Shown: positions 17,408 through 25,477 of the stretch, piece after piece
Layout: each line of letters opens with the position of its first letter
How positions within the stretch are numbered: the stretch's first letter is position 1
NCBI RefSeq assembly: GCF_024345225.1
Contig: NZ_BROD01000001.1
Coordinates: 1,240,001 to 1,304,000 of the forward strand
Direction of reading: 5' to 3'
DNA from: Clostridium sp. TW13
GTDB lineage: Bacteria > Bacillota > Clostridia > Clostridiales > Clostridiaceae
Length of the DNA: 64,000 nucleotides
The notes under the pieces: generated by a model
The model's input: the letters and a program-made list of their open reading frames with translations, nothing else
The model's database searches: none
What the model was told of the DNA's origin: nothing
Position numbers and translations under genes: made by a program

Positions 17408-18187
17408 TTAAGAAAAGTTTGCCTTTAAGAAATTAATTATTTCTCTGACTGATTCTTCATAATTTAAGAAGTAATGGCCCTCTAAGTTAAGGGGAATATG
17501 GCTTATATTTTCTTTAGTTTTGCTGTTTTCAACTAGAATATTACTCATTTTTTTACTTGGCCAGTAGGCATCATTTTCAGCAGATAAGAGTAATATCTTT
17601 CCTGTGTAGTTGTCCATATTTATTAATGCCTTTTCATCATAATATCTTTCTATTGAATTCTCATAGCATTTACAGAATTTTTTATTGGCTGCATTTCTTA
17701 GTGCTTCTTCATCGATGTGGAATCGAATGTATGGCAATGGTTCATTGTTCCAAGACCATGAAGATTTAGGTTCTGCTTTGCCCATATCTTGAAGTTTTTC
17801 AGGGAGTCCTTGCCAAACATAACAGCTAGCAACACAAGCGATAGTAAGTGCAGAATTTAGCTGGTTTGCTAGTAGTAGGGCGGCTTCTCCACCTTTAGAT
17901 TGTCCAATAACAGCTATCTTGTTATCAGAAATATTGTATTCTTCTTTTACTATAGTGATAGCATTCTTAAAATATTCTATTGGAACATTCTCTAAGGATT
18001 TTGAAATTTCTCCTACGCCAAAGTATGCAAGTAGTAGGACATTATAATTTGGGATTAAATAATTCATCAAGTCATCACTTAAAGGTGCTGGAAGACCAGG
18101 TCTACTTCCACCTATAAGAACAACTAGAGGTTTTCCTTCATTTTCGTAAAAATCACCGTAAATTTCTTTTAATCTATACTCTTTCAT
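17408..18187 (-). CDS. Alpha/beta hydrolase, BAAT/acyl-CoA thioesterase C-terminal type
   Basis: Hydrolase of 259 residues. Nucleophile elbow GQSKGG near residue 95 (Ser in GxSKG, typical of the bile-acid-CoA amino-acid N-acyltransferase/acyl-CoA thioester hydrolase domain), acid residue in SAENDAYWP near 205, catalytic His in EGHYFLN near 238. It lacks the N-terminal beta domain of the full thioesterases. Substrate unknown. The TetR gene immediately upstream is co-oriented (26-nt gap), so the two are probably one transcript and the regulator may sense the substrate. Confidence 0.8.
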   Translation of the reverse strand: MKEYRLKEIYGDFYENEGKPLVVLIGGSRPGLPAPLSDDLMNYLIPNYNVLLLAYFGVGEISKSLENVPIEYFKNAITIVKEEYNISDNKIAVIGQSKGGEAALLLANQLNSALTIACVASCYVWQGLPEKLQDMGKAEPKSSWSWNNEPLPYIRFHIDEEALRNAANKKFCKCYENSIERYYDEKALINMDNYTGKILLLSAENDAYWPSKKMSNILVENSKTKENISHIPLNLEGHYFLNYEESVREIINFLKANFS

Positions 18188-18213
18188 AATAACATCTCCT
18201 ATAAATTTATTTT

Positions 18214-18894
18214 TTACTTAAGAAATTTTTCATAATCTGATGTAAGCACTTCATTGATGCATTGAGTTATTTCTTCATCTTTAAAGTCAATGTTCATAGC
18301 TCTAAGATGATAAGTACATAAGGTGAAAATTGTATCCTTCAAATCACTTGTAAGTTTTTCGTCAATCCAGTAGGTTATAACGCCAAAAATACTTTGAGTA
18401 AGCAAAACTGAAGTTACATCAACATCCTGTATATTAGCAGAATCACACTCTTTTAAATGTAGTAATATCTTTCGTAGAAAAGCATTTGTTTTGTCTAGAA
18501 CTTCCCATCGTTTCTTCTCAAATAGTTCGTTGATTCCCATTGATTTTACTAAGAGTACTTTTGATAGTTCTTTATTTTTCACATAAGTCCAAACTGCAGA
18601 GGTCATAGACAAGGTGAATTTTTTTGCATTGCTATCATCTGGATTCATAGAAGCATCTGAAGCAAGCTTTAAAGTCATATCTAAAATCTCTATATAAATT
18701 TGTTCTAACACTTCTTCTTTAGTAGTGAAGTAAGAGTAGAAAGAACCTACAGATATAGATGCTTCATCAGTAATATTCTTTATGGATGTATCAAGGTATC
18801 CCTTCTCAGCAAAAACCTTTGCTGCTGCATCAAGGATAGCTTTTTTCTTTAAAAGTTTCTTATTTTCTAATTTATTTGTACACGTATCTTTCAT
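18214..18894 (-). CDS. TetR/AcrR-family regulator
   Basis: DNA-binding protein of 226 residues: HTH at about residues 10-60 (AILDAAAKVFAEKGYLDTSI, VGSFYSYFTTKEEVLEQIY), then an all-helical ligand domain. ATG 18894 follows AGGAG by 6 nt. A longer open frame to 18960 runs through the operator and is not used. A consensus promoter and a perfect 28-bp palindrome lie directly upstream, so it is autoregulated. It probably controls the hydrolase downstream of it in the same transcript. Confidence 0.9.
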   Translation of the reverse strand: MKDTCTNKLENKKLLKKKAILDAAAKVFAEKGYLDTSIKNITDEASISVGSFYSYFTTKEEVLEQIYIEILDMTLKLASDASMNPDDSNAKKFTLSMTSAVWTYVKNKELSKVLLVKSMGINELFEKKRWEVLDKTNAFLRKILLHLKECDSANIQDVDVTSVLLTQSIFGVITYWIDEKLTSDLKDTIFTLCTYHLRAMNIDFKDEEITQCINEVLTSDYEKFLK

Positions 18895-18910
18895 AATAAT
18901 TCTCCTAACA

Positions 18911-18938
18911 ATGAAATTGAATTCAAATTCAATTTCAT
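18911..18938. promoter_or_regulatory. Perfect 28-bp palindromic operator
   Basis: ATGAAATTGAATT, a central CA, and AATTCAATTTCAT: 13-bp arms with no mismatch. It overlaps the -10 of the tetR promoter and reaches almost to the ribosome site. Best explained as the autoregulatory operator of the TetR protein at 18214-18894. Confidence 0.8.
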
Positions 18939-18965
18939 TATATGTGTTATTTTTCCACATGTCAA
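18937..18965 (-). promoter_or_regulatory. Promoter of the second TetR gene
   Basis: Minus-strand TTGACA (18965-18960), 17 bp, TATAAT (18942-18937): a perfect consensus, partly covered by the operator. Confidence 0.85.
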
Positions 18966-18971
18966 TGTTAT

Positions 18972-19390
18972 TTATCCGATAGCTAGCATCCGTAACACTC
19001 CAACCTTATATGAAACTCCTCTTCCTAAAGTCAGATGAGTGCTCACAGAGTAAGCGACCATCATCAAATCATAGATTTGATATGTCTGCTTAACCGATTC
19101 ACACTAAATCTATTTTAATGAAGTTAACTAATTCATAGTTAACTAAGTTCAAGTAACCAAATCATAGATTTGGACTTTCACTTATTTGCTTAAGTTGGAG
19201 ATAACGGCTGCACACTCTTGGACGAGGTACCCCTTGAGGGTGTAAGTTCAACTAAGATTCAGATGGGATACACCACACCTGAATCAAGTTTCACTTGATA
19301 AAAAGTGGAAGTGAAAAATAATGTGGGATAAACTTGACGACAGTCTTTGATACTGACTTTAATTTTGTAAGTGAAGCGTATATAATTAAA
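18972..19390 (-). repeat. Structured repeat-rich gap, possible insertion-element relic
   Basis: No gene. The left 33 nt (18972-19004) recur inverted at 37707-37739 with one mismatch. The rest is full of small dyads: CAAATC-ATA-GATTTG twice (near 19058 and 19159), GTTAACT/AGTTAAC near 19125, GATTCAG/CTGAATC near 19255-19285, and TACCCC/GGGTGTA near 19228. Read on the minus strand it resembles the right end of a TnpB-type element with its guide-like RNA, but no transposase gene remains and I cannot prove that reading. Confidence 0.4.
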
Positions 19391-19443
19391 ATAGTAATTG
19401 GTATAATATAGAAAAGGAAACGGACAAGTGGGGGTAAATAGGT

Positions 19444-20070
19444 ATGAAAGAGAATAAGGAAAATTGGAACGCAATATATTCATCTATAAAAGAAAAGAAA
19501 CCAGTTTATGATTTATGGCTTGATAGATATAAAGATATTTTAGACAAATCAAAAGAGCAACCTATAATTGATTTGGGCTGTGGAGCTGGGGGAAGTAGCT
19601 TGTATTTAACAGAGAGAGGGTATAAGGTTATCGCATGTGATAATTCAGAAGAAGCAATAAATATAGTTAATAATTTTCTTCCACAAGTAAAAACAATTCA
19701 AATGGATATTTCAAAAACGTTACCTTTTGAAGAGGAAAGCATAGAAGTAATAATAGCAGAGTTATCTCTTCATTATTTTAGTGAAGAAACAACTAAGAAT
19801 ATAATCAAAGAAATAAAAAGAGTTTTAAAACCTGGTGGACATTTAATTGGAAGAGTTAATTCTATAAATGACATGAATTATGGAGCTGGAAGTGAGGAGG
19901 AAATAGAAAAGAATTTCTATTTGACTAAGGCTGGATATAAGAGATTTTTTGGTGAGGAAGATATAGGTTACTACTTTAGAGATTTTATCATTGAAGTTTG
20001 TGAGGAAAAAAGCATTATGAGATATGGTAATGAGAAAAGAGCTCTTGAATTTGTTGTTAGAAAGTTATAA
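19444..20070 (+). CDS. Class I SAM-dependent methyltransferase
   Basis: Methyltransferase of 208 residues. Motif I PIIDLGCGAGGSSLYL near residue 41, acidic CDNSEEAI near 66, a motif II-like IIAELSLHYF near 104, and motif III LKPGGHLIGRV near 128. The Rossmann fold is of the Methyltransf_11/25 type; the acceptor is unknown. A GTGGGGG ribosome site precedes the ATG and TATAAT lies near 19403. Single gene. Confidence 0.82.
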   Translation: MKENKENWNAIYSSIKEKKPVYDLWLDRYKDILDKSKEQPIIDLGCGAGGSSLYLTERGYKVIACDNSEEAINIVNNFLPQVKTIQMDISKTLPFEEESIEVIIAELSLHYFSEETTKNIIKEIKRVLKPGGHLIGRVNSINDMNYGAGSEEEIEKNFYLTKAGYKRFFGEEDIGYYFRDFIIEVCEEKSIMRYGNEKRALEFVVRKL

Positions 20071-20135
20071 TATTACTCCCTTACGAGGAACACCTGGAAA
20101 AATGTAATATAATTATAAGTGTTGGATTTATTATT

Positions 20136-20231
20136 ATGTTAATTCTTTTTGAAGTACCATTTGGTGCTTTTGGTGGAGTGATCATTTGGAACAAATACGA
20201 AAGACTTTATTTAGAAAATATAAAACAATAG
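20136..20231 (+). CDS. Possible 31-aa small membrane peptide
   Basis: An open frame (MLILFEVPFGAFGGVIIWNK and 11 more residues) fills the gap between two genes. It has one short hydrophobic stretch and an amphipathic tail. No ribosome site precedes the ATG, so it may be a remnant of a longer gene or chance. Kept at low confidence. Confidence 0.2.
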   Translation: MLILFEVPFGAFGGVIIWNKYERLYLENIKQ

Positions 20232-20254
20232 AAAGTACAGAGGTAACTTAGAAT

Positions 20255-20551
20255 ATGAATAGTAATGTAATGATGATAATTATAGGGGTATCTATACTAA
20301 TAATTTTAGTGAGCATTATAAGTCAATTAAGAAATGATATGATGCGTATGAAAATAACTTTGGACAAGATTGCTAAGAAAGTTGGAGTACCAGATATAAT
20401 AACAAAAGAAGTAAAAGATGAGTTATTAACTCTTATTTCAGAAGGAAAGAAGATTCAAGCTATAAAAACATATAGAATGCTTACTGGAATTGGTTTGAAA
20501 GAAGCCAAAGAATATATTGATGAAATAAGTATAGATGTTAATGATAAATAA
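20255..20551 (+). CDS. Membrane-anchored protein with ribosomal L7/L12 C-terminal-like domain
   Basis: Protein of 98 residues. Residues 5-23 are one membrane segment, then a short coiled linker. From residue 60 it has KKIQAIKTYRMLTGIGLKEA, the signature of the L7/L12 C-terminal domain, which in the ribosome recruits translation factors. It is common in Clostridium as a separate small protein of unknown role. AGAGG precedes the ATG by about 11 nt. Confidence 0.75.
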   Translation: MNSNVMMIIIGVSILIILVSIISQLRNDMMRMKITLDKIAKKVGVPDIITKEVKDELLTLISEGKKIQAIKTYRMLTGIGLKEAKEYIDEISIDVNDK

Positions 20552-20654
20552 TAATAAATATTAATTAAAAATATTTATTATTTACTATTGAAAGCGACTA
20601 TAAAAAAGAATTATAATTATAAAAAGATTATTTTAAGAAAGAGAGATGATTATA

Positions 20655-21014
20655 ATGTCTTATTTATTTGTAGAATACCCAAAATGCACAACTTGCAAGC
20701 GTGCAAAAAAATGGTTAGATGATAATGGAGTCAATTATGAGGATAGACATATAGTAGAGAACAATCCAACAGAGGAAGAACTTCAAGAGTGGATAAAGAG
20801 AAGCGGACTTCCAATTAAAAAGTTTTTCAACACTAGTGGAATTTTGTATAAGGAAATGAATTTAAGTCAGCAGCTTAAAACACTTTCAGAAGAAGAGCAA
20901 GTTAAGCTTTTAGCTACAAATGGAATGTTAGTGAAACGTCCAATAGTAGTTGGAGAGGATTTTGTACTTGTAGGCTTTAGAGATGAAGCTTTGTGGGAAG
21001 AAAAATTAAAATAA
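20655..21014 (+). CDS. ArsC/Spx-family thioredoxin-fold protein
   Basis: Protein of 119 residues with the ArsC/Spx fold: YPKCTTCKRAKKWLDDNGV holds a CxxC redox pair at residues 10-13, IKKFFNTSG matches the family's central motif, and LVKRPIVV the conserved cis-Pro/Arg region. Spx itself carries CxxC and binds RNA polymerase; this protein is closer to the YffB/YusI-like arsenate-reductase-related group. No ars genes nearby, so arsenate reduction is not supported. ATG 20655 has GAGAG 9 nt upstream. Confidence 0.82.
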   Translation: MSYLFVEYPKCTTCKRAKKWLDDNGVNYEDRHIVENNPTEEELQEWIKRSGLPIKKFFNTSGILYKEMNLSQQLKTLSEEEQVKLLATNGMLVKRPIVVGEDFVLVGFRDEALWEEKLK

Positions 21015-21090
21015 CTAAAATAAGAAAGTTGGAAGATTACTTGTGAAAATGACTAAAAGAGCCAGTAATAAAGAAAATTAAATAATTAAT

Positions 21091-21123
21091 TAGTGAGCTT
21101 TAATTAAAGCTCACTATATTTTT
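21091..21123. terminator. Intrinsic terminator between convergent genes
   Basis: A perfect dyad TAGTGAGCTTT/AAAGCTCACTA with an AATT loop, then TATTTTTG on the plus strand. Confidence 0.8.
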
Positions 21124-21134
21124 GCTTTGTATAC

Positions 21135-21599
21135 TTAGATCCTTCGTATTGGGAAAAAGATATATCCTTGTCCATCTTCAGGACAATTATAATCATGAGC
21201 TGCACCAGCAAGTTCTATATTGTTTTCTTTTAAATATTCTATAACTTCAGCAAATGTATTTTGATTTTCATTTTTGACATAAATGTATTCATAGGATGGA
21301 ATCGTCCATTTCACCCAACCTTGTGGTGCTTGAGCATCATTCATAACTTCAACTCCTGCAAGGTAAAGTCCTTTTGTAAAATTATCTTCCCAAGGATTAA
21401 AGGAATGGGATAGATCAGACATTGCACCCCATATTCCAAGAAGAATTCCCTTCTCATCTTTCTTTGCTAGTGGTGCCACTTCTGCAAAATTAGAATTAGC
21501 GTCAGCCCATAATTTTTGAATAAACCCTTCACCGTCATTTGTGGAACCTTCTTTACCTATAACTGAAAAGGACTCTTTTATACACTTGTTTATTTTCAT
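21135..21599 (-). CDS. GyrI-like / effector-binding domain protein
   Basis: Stand-alone effector-binding protein of 154 residues of the GyrI-like (AraC-effector/Cass2) family: opening CIKESFSVIGKEGST, central GIWGAMSDLSHSF, and the C-terminal YNCPEDGQGYIFFPIRR that closes the binding pocket. Relatives bind small, often cationic, drugs or sequester gyrase inhibitors. No DNA-binding domain is fused. Its ligand is unknown. AGGAGG precedes the ATG. Confidence 0.78.
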   Translation of the reverse strand: MKINKCIKESFSVIGKEGSTNDGEGFIQKLWADANSNFAEVAPLAKKDEKGILLGIWGAMSDLSHSFNPWEDNFTKGLYLAGVEVMNDAQAPQGWVKWTIPSYEYIYVKNENQNTFAEVIEYLKENNIELAGAAHDYNCPEDGQGYIFFPIRRI

Positions 21600-21805
21600 A
21601 ACGAAACCTCCTATTATAATAGAAACTATGTTCGTATTTAATTATACATCATTTAATAAAATTATTGCAAATGATTTACAATGCTAAATTTTTTGATTAA
21701 AAATACTTTGCTTTGATGTTATAATTGAGTTAGTTGAAGATAATAATTTATATAAAGATATACAGAGCTATTGTGAATTAAATATTTGCGGAGGAGTATA
21801 TAATT

Positions 21806-22285
21806 TTACTCATCCACATTTTTAAGGTGTTCATAGTAATGGCGAATAGCTTCATCAACAATGGTGTTTAAATAAACATTATCGTCTTTATGAATTGCTT
21901 TGATTTTGCTTAAGATTCTGACAGTGGAAGGTCTCAAGCTATAAGATCTCAGCATATCAAAAGCCTCTCCATCAACAGCAGGAGTTTTGCCATTAGGGTT
22001 AGCTTTTCCAACTCTGTGGTCTTCAATTTTCGTATCATCTATTATGGTTGTGTTGTTAGTAGTATTTATATCTGATGAAAGATTCATAGGAAAGGAAGTG
22101 TCCTTAGAAATATCAGTAGAAGCACTATTATCATCAAAGCAAAAAGATTGCAAGACTTTGCCTTTTGGTGTGCACTCATCATTATCAAAGTGGCAACATT
22201 CTTCTTCCTCATCATAGCAATTAATTACCATAATATCCTCTTCTTCTTTTCTTTTTTTTCTTGATTTTTTTGCATACATATCCAT
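21806..22285 (-). CDS. Hypothetical protein with acidic/Cys-rich N-terminus
   Basis: Protein of 159 residues I do not recognise. Residues 4-15 are very basic (KKSRKKRKEEED), then a Cys/Asp-rich stretch (DEEEECCHFDNDEC), a low-complexity Ser/Thr/Asn linker, and from about residue 110 a compact helical domain (LRPSTVRILSKIKAIHKDDN ... IVDEAIRHYYEHL). The final domain looks like a ribbon-helix-helix-type or small DNA-binding fold, by pattern only. AGGAGG lies 8 nt before the ATG, so it is well translated. Possible role in DNA binding or metal sensing is inference. Confidence 0.55.
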   Translation of the reverse strand: MDMYAKKSRKKRKEEEDIMVINCYDEEEECCHFDNDECTPKGKVLQSFCFDDNSASTDISKDTSFPMNLSSDINTTNNTTIIDDTKIEDHRVGKANPNGKTPAVDGEAFDMLRSYSLRPSTVRILSKIKAIHKDDNVYLNTIVDEAIRHYYEHLKNVDE

Positions 22286-22589
22286 TTACAAGCCTCCTAT
22301 AATTATTGTAATTCTATGATTCTTAGCACAGAATTATTTTTCTCTCAATTTATATATACGTGGCTATAAATATATTTACATAGAAAAACATAAAAAAATA
22401 AAAATATAAACCTATGTTTATAGAAAAATATATAAATATTTATAGTAAAAATCAGCATTTTGAGGAAAAAGTTTGTATTTTGAATGATTTTCTATTAAGA
22501 TAAAAATGTAAGGTTATTTCGTGTTAAAAAGGAAAAAATTACAATGGTGAATAATATTTTTAATTTACATAGTGAATGTGGGGATGAAA
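22286..22589. other. Very A+T-rich divergent intergenic region
   Basis: About 300 bp between divergent genes, with many TATAAATA-like stretches near 22370-22440. No clear dyad, RNA or ORF. Probably holds both promoters. Confidence 0.5.
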
Positions 22590-23762
22590 ATGAAAAAGTT
22601 TGAGTTAGATAAGAGAATGAAAAGTTTTTTAAAAGATTTCAATAGTTTTATAGAATACTTAGCTTTTAATGAAGTTACTGTGGGGAAAACAAATAATTTT
22701 ATTTCACCAAAGTTTTTATTTGAAATTAATGAAGTTATGGAAATAAAACAGGAGGGTATAAAGCCTACAAGTACACAGGTAGCATATCCACTTATTCATC
22801 TGTTTCACAATTTATCAGTGAGTGGTAGATTGTTTGTAAGGAAAAGTATAAATGGTGGAAAAATAATTCTAAAGGCTACTGATAGGTTAAAGCTCTTTAA
22901 TGATTTAAGTGAAGTTGAAAAATATATTACCCTAATAGAAATACTATGGGTGGATTGTGATTTTGAAAAAATAAGATATCAAACTCATGATTTTATAGAT
23001 GTAAATTATACAATGAGAATTGTAGAAAATCTTTCTGTATCACCAGTAAATCAAAATATGCATGTGGATAAAAATCTAATTCCACTTAGTACTATAATAT
23101 TATATTTATCTTATTTTGGTTTGATTGATGTAAAGGAAAATGAGCTTGAAGGAAAAGAAAAAAATGAAAGAGTATTCTTGTTAGGAGAAATTAAAGTAAT
23201 CACAATGGGCTTAGAAATATTAAAGATATTAGATCAAAGGAGAAATATAGAAAACTGGAATCTCCCATATCTAAGAGAGCTAGGGGAGTGGAACGTAGAA
23301 TTTATTGAGGAGTTCTATGTACCATTCAAGAAATTATTTAAGGATGGGGAATTGAATAAAACTTTACCAAGAAAAGCTGTTGAACTTAAGAATGGAATTT
23401 ACACATTTAAGGTATCTCTAAATAAAAACATGTGGGCAAAAATAAGATTTAATGGGAATCATACACTACTAGATTTACATAACTATATTCAAGAAGCATT
23501 TAGTTTGGATAATGATAATATGTATTCTTTCTTTATGGATGGGGTGGCTTGGTCAAAAAATAAATTTACTTCTCCATATGATGATGAAGGTCCACATGTT
23601 GATGAAGCTAAAATAGGAGAGTTAGGTTTAGATGAAAAGCAAAGCTTCCTATACCTTTTTAATTATAGCAATCCATGGAGATTTGAGGTAGAGGTCGATG
23701 ATATTGAAGAAACAGAGCTAAGATTGCTAAGACCACAGATTGTTGAAGCTAAGGGTAACTGA
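22590..23762 (+). CDS. pRiA4b ORF-3-like (IS1096 TnpR-family) domain protein
   Basis: Protein of 390 residues. The C-terminal third (from about residue 265) is a plasmid pRiA4b ORF-3-like domain: YTFKVSLNKNMWAKIRFNGN, LLDLHNYIQEAF, then DEAKIGELGLDEKQSFLYLF and NPWRFEVEVDDI. This domain is known as a passenger of IS1096, but also stands alone in many chromosomes; its biochemical function is unknown. The N-terminal 260 residues are helical and unassigned. ATG 22590 follows GGGG by 6 nt; the GTG at 22572 lies upstream of it. No transposase is adjacent. Confidence 0.7.
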   Translation: MKKFELDKRMKSFLKDFNSFIEYLAFNEVTVGKTNNFISPKFLFEINEVMEIKQEGIKPTSTQVAYPLIHLFHNLSVSGRLFVRKSINGGKIILKATDRLKLFNDLSEVEKYITLIEILWVDCDFEKIRYQTHDFIDVNYTMRIVENLSVSPVNQNMHVDKNLIPLSTIILYLSYFGLIDVKENELEGKEKNERVFLLGEIKVITMGLEILKILDQRRNIENWNLPYLRELGEWNVEFIEEFYVPFKKLFKDGELNKTLPRKAVELKNGIYTFKVSLNKNMWAKIRFNGNHTLLDLHNYIQEAFSLDNDNMYSFFMDGVAWSKNKFTSPYDDEGPHVDEAKIGELGLDEKQSFLYLFNYSNPWRFEVEVDDIEETELRLLRPQIVEAKGN

Positions 23763-23812
23763 GTTAAGTAATATTAATACTTGACTAAGCTCTGAAGAAA
23801 TGCTGAAAATAT

Positions 23813-23862
23813 AGCCTATTGCATGGAAAGTCATGTTGACCTTCTTTGCAGTAGGCTTTTTG
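23813..23862 (+). terminator. Intrinsic terminator
   Basis: AGCCTATTGCA pairs with TGCAGTAGGCT (one G-U), then TTTTTG; 50 nt after the stop at 23762. Confidence 0.75.
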
Positions 23863-23893
23863 AATACTGCACATAATCTTTCTCTCTAATATG

Positions 23894-24550
23894 CTATGAC
23901 TTATTATGCTTTTTTTGTTTTAGAAACCATTGAAAAAGCTCTGGTTCTTCATATGCTGAGGTACAGACTTCATGTCCTTTGTCTTCATAAACTTTAAAGA
24001 TGATGTTTGGGTTATGTTCTTTTAAGCTTTCCACAATTCTTTTGGATTCCTCAAATGGAACAACTGTATCACTATCTCCATGAGCAACCCAAATAGGAAG
24101 TCCTTTTAAATGCAGAGCTTTCTTTGGAGATATTGCTCCGCCACTTATAGGAATTATTGCAGCAAATGTTTCTGGGTTGAGTATAGCAAAATTCCATGTA
24201 CCATATCCACCAAGGCTATATCCAGTCAAGTATATTCTTTCATCATCAATGTTATAATCATTTTTTATTTTATTCAATAGATCTTTTAGCGCATTAAACT
24301 GCATTTCCCAGATCTCACCCTCAGGGCATTGTGGAGACACTACAATAAAGGGAAAATCATCGTTCTCTCTTAAAATCTTATGTATACCCCACCTTGTTAC
24401 ATTTTCAATATTATTCCCACGTTCACCTGAACCATGCAAGGAAAGAATTAAGGGCATTTTAATGTTTGGGCTATAACTTTTGGGCAAATAGACAAGATAA
24501 TTTAGTGTTGAAGTAAGGTCTCTTTGAAGTTTAAAACTTTTATAACTCAT
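23894..24550 (-). CDS. Carboxylesterase / dienelactone-hydrolase-type alpha/beta hydrolase
   Basis: Cytoplasmic serine hydrolase of 218 residues, no signal peptide. Oxyanion region LSLHGSGERGNN near residue 37, nucleophile GYSLGG near 115, acid in HGDSDTVVP near 160, catalytic His in GHEVC near 191. This order and spacing match the LpqC/PHB-depolymerase-like or phospholipase/carboxylesterase family. Substrate unknown. Followed upstream on the same strand by the HD-like gene with a 48-nt gap, so the two probably share a transcript. Confidence 0.8.
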   Translation of the reverse strand: MSYKSFKLQRDLTSTLNYLVYLPKSYSPNIKMPLILSLHGSGERGNNIENVTRWGIHKILRENDDFPFIVVSPQCPEGEIWEMQFNALKDLLNKIKNDYNIDDERIYLTGYSLGGYGTWNFAILNPETFAAIIPISGGAISPKKALHLKGLPIWVAHGDSDTVVPFEESKRIVESLKEHNPNIIFKVYEDKGHEVCTSAYEEPELFQWFLKQKKHNKS

Positions 24551-24598
24551 TTCAATATCCTTTCTTAGTTTTGTTAAAACAAAATTCTAATAAGATTA

Positions 24599-25135
24599 CT
24601 AATATAAACCTTCTTTAAGGTCAGATATAAAACTCTTTGCAAATTGCTGCTGCTGTCTATAAATATCCTGTGCTTCTGGTAAATAACAAACTCTTTTATC
24701 CAATACATTATCTTCTATATACTTTATAGTTTGCTCTAAAGTTTGTCCTCTAACAGAGCCAGTTATTAAAGACTTTACAATTAAATAGGTTTTGCCTCCT
24801 TCAATCATATGTGCATCATGAAGAATTTTGCCTTCAAGTGTTACTGCCTCTTCATCTTTCTGCGATTCCCATGCAACAGTTATGATTTTTCCTATTATAT
24901 CATTATGAACTTGCTGCATCTTTAACCATTCAACTATACTTTCTTCACTATTGTAAATAAAACCATGAAAATAGGCAGCATAGGTTAAAATATCTTTATC
25001 TACTTGATATCTGCCAGCTTCTAATAATTTATCAACATATTTAAGAACTCTTTCTATGTGAGATAAATTGTGCATAATGTCTTTATTCTCATAGTAAGGT
25101 TTAACAAAGCTTAAGAGATTATCTATATTTATCAT
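24599..25135 (-). CDS. HD-superfamily phosphohydrolase-like protein with altered HD motif
   Basis: Protein of 178 residues resembling COG4339/YedJ-type HD proteins. The first His is in HNLSHIERV, but the defining HD doublet reads HG (AAYFHGFIYN), and the distal acidic site reads LHDAHMIEGG. Loss of the metal-binding Asp suggests reduced or changed activity, or divergence. The ATG at 25135 has AGGATG 7 nt upstream; a longer frame to 25183 has no ribosome site. Confidence 0.6.
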   Translation of the reverse strand: MINIDNLLSFVKPYYENKDIMHNLSHIERVLKYVDKLLEAGRYQVDKDILTYAAYFHGFIYNSEESIVEWLKMQQVHNDIIGKIITVAWESQKDEEAVTLEGKILHDAHMIEGGKTYLIVKSLITGSVRGQTLEQTIKYIEDNVLDKRVCYLPEAQDIYRQQQQFAKSFISDLKEGLY

Positions 25136-25477
25136 TTTTACATCCTGCATATTCTTAATAAATAATAATTTAATTTGACTCATTGTAATTTTATTACATT
25201 ATACAGAAAGCAAACACTGATTGCAATATTTGGCATTAGAATACATAGGATGCTAGAATTCTAAAAGAGAAGTTAGTGAAGAAAGGTTTAGATGAAACTT
25301 TTGTAAAGAAAAATTTGTATTATTAGTAGTTTGTATGGGATAAGTTCTCTTTTCATGTTAAAATATAGGTGCTATAAAGTTTATTTAACATTAGAGGCAT
25401 GATTTACTGAATGAGAAATTAAATTTATTTTGAATATAGAGTTAATAAATTAAAGTGTTTTTAAGGGGTAAGAGAAT

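Noticed and set aside
22590-23762. IS1096 insertion sequence
   Set aside because: The domain is a known passenger of IS1096, but there is no transposase or terminal inverted repeat here.
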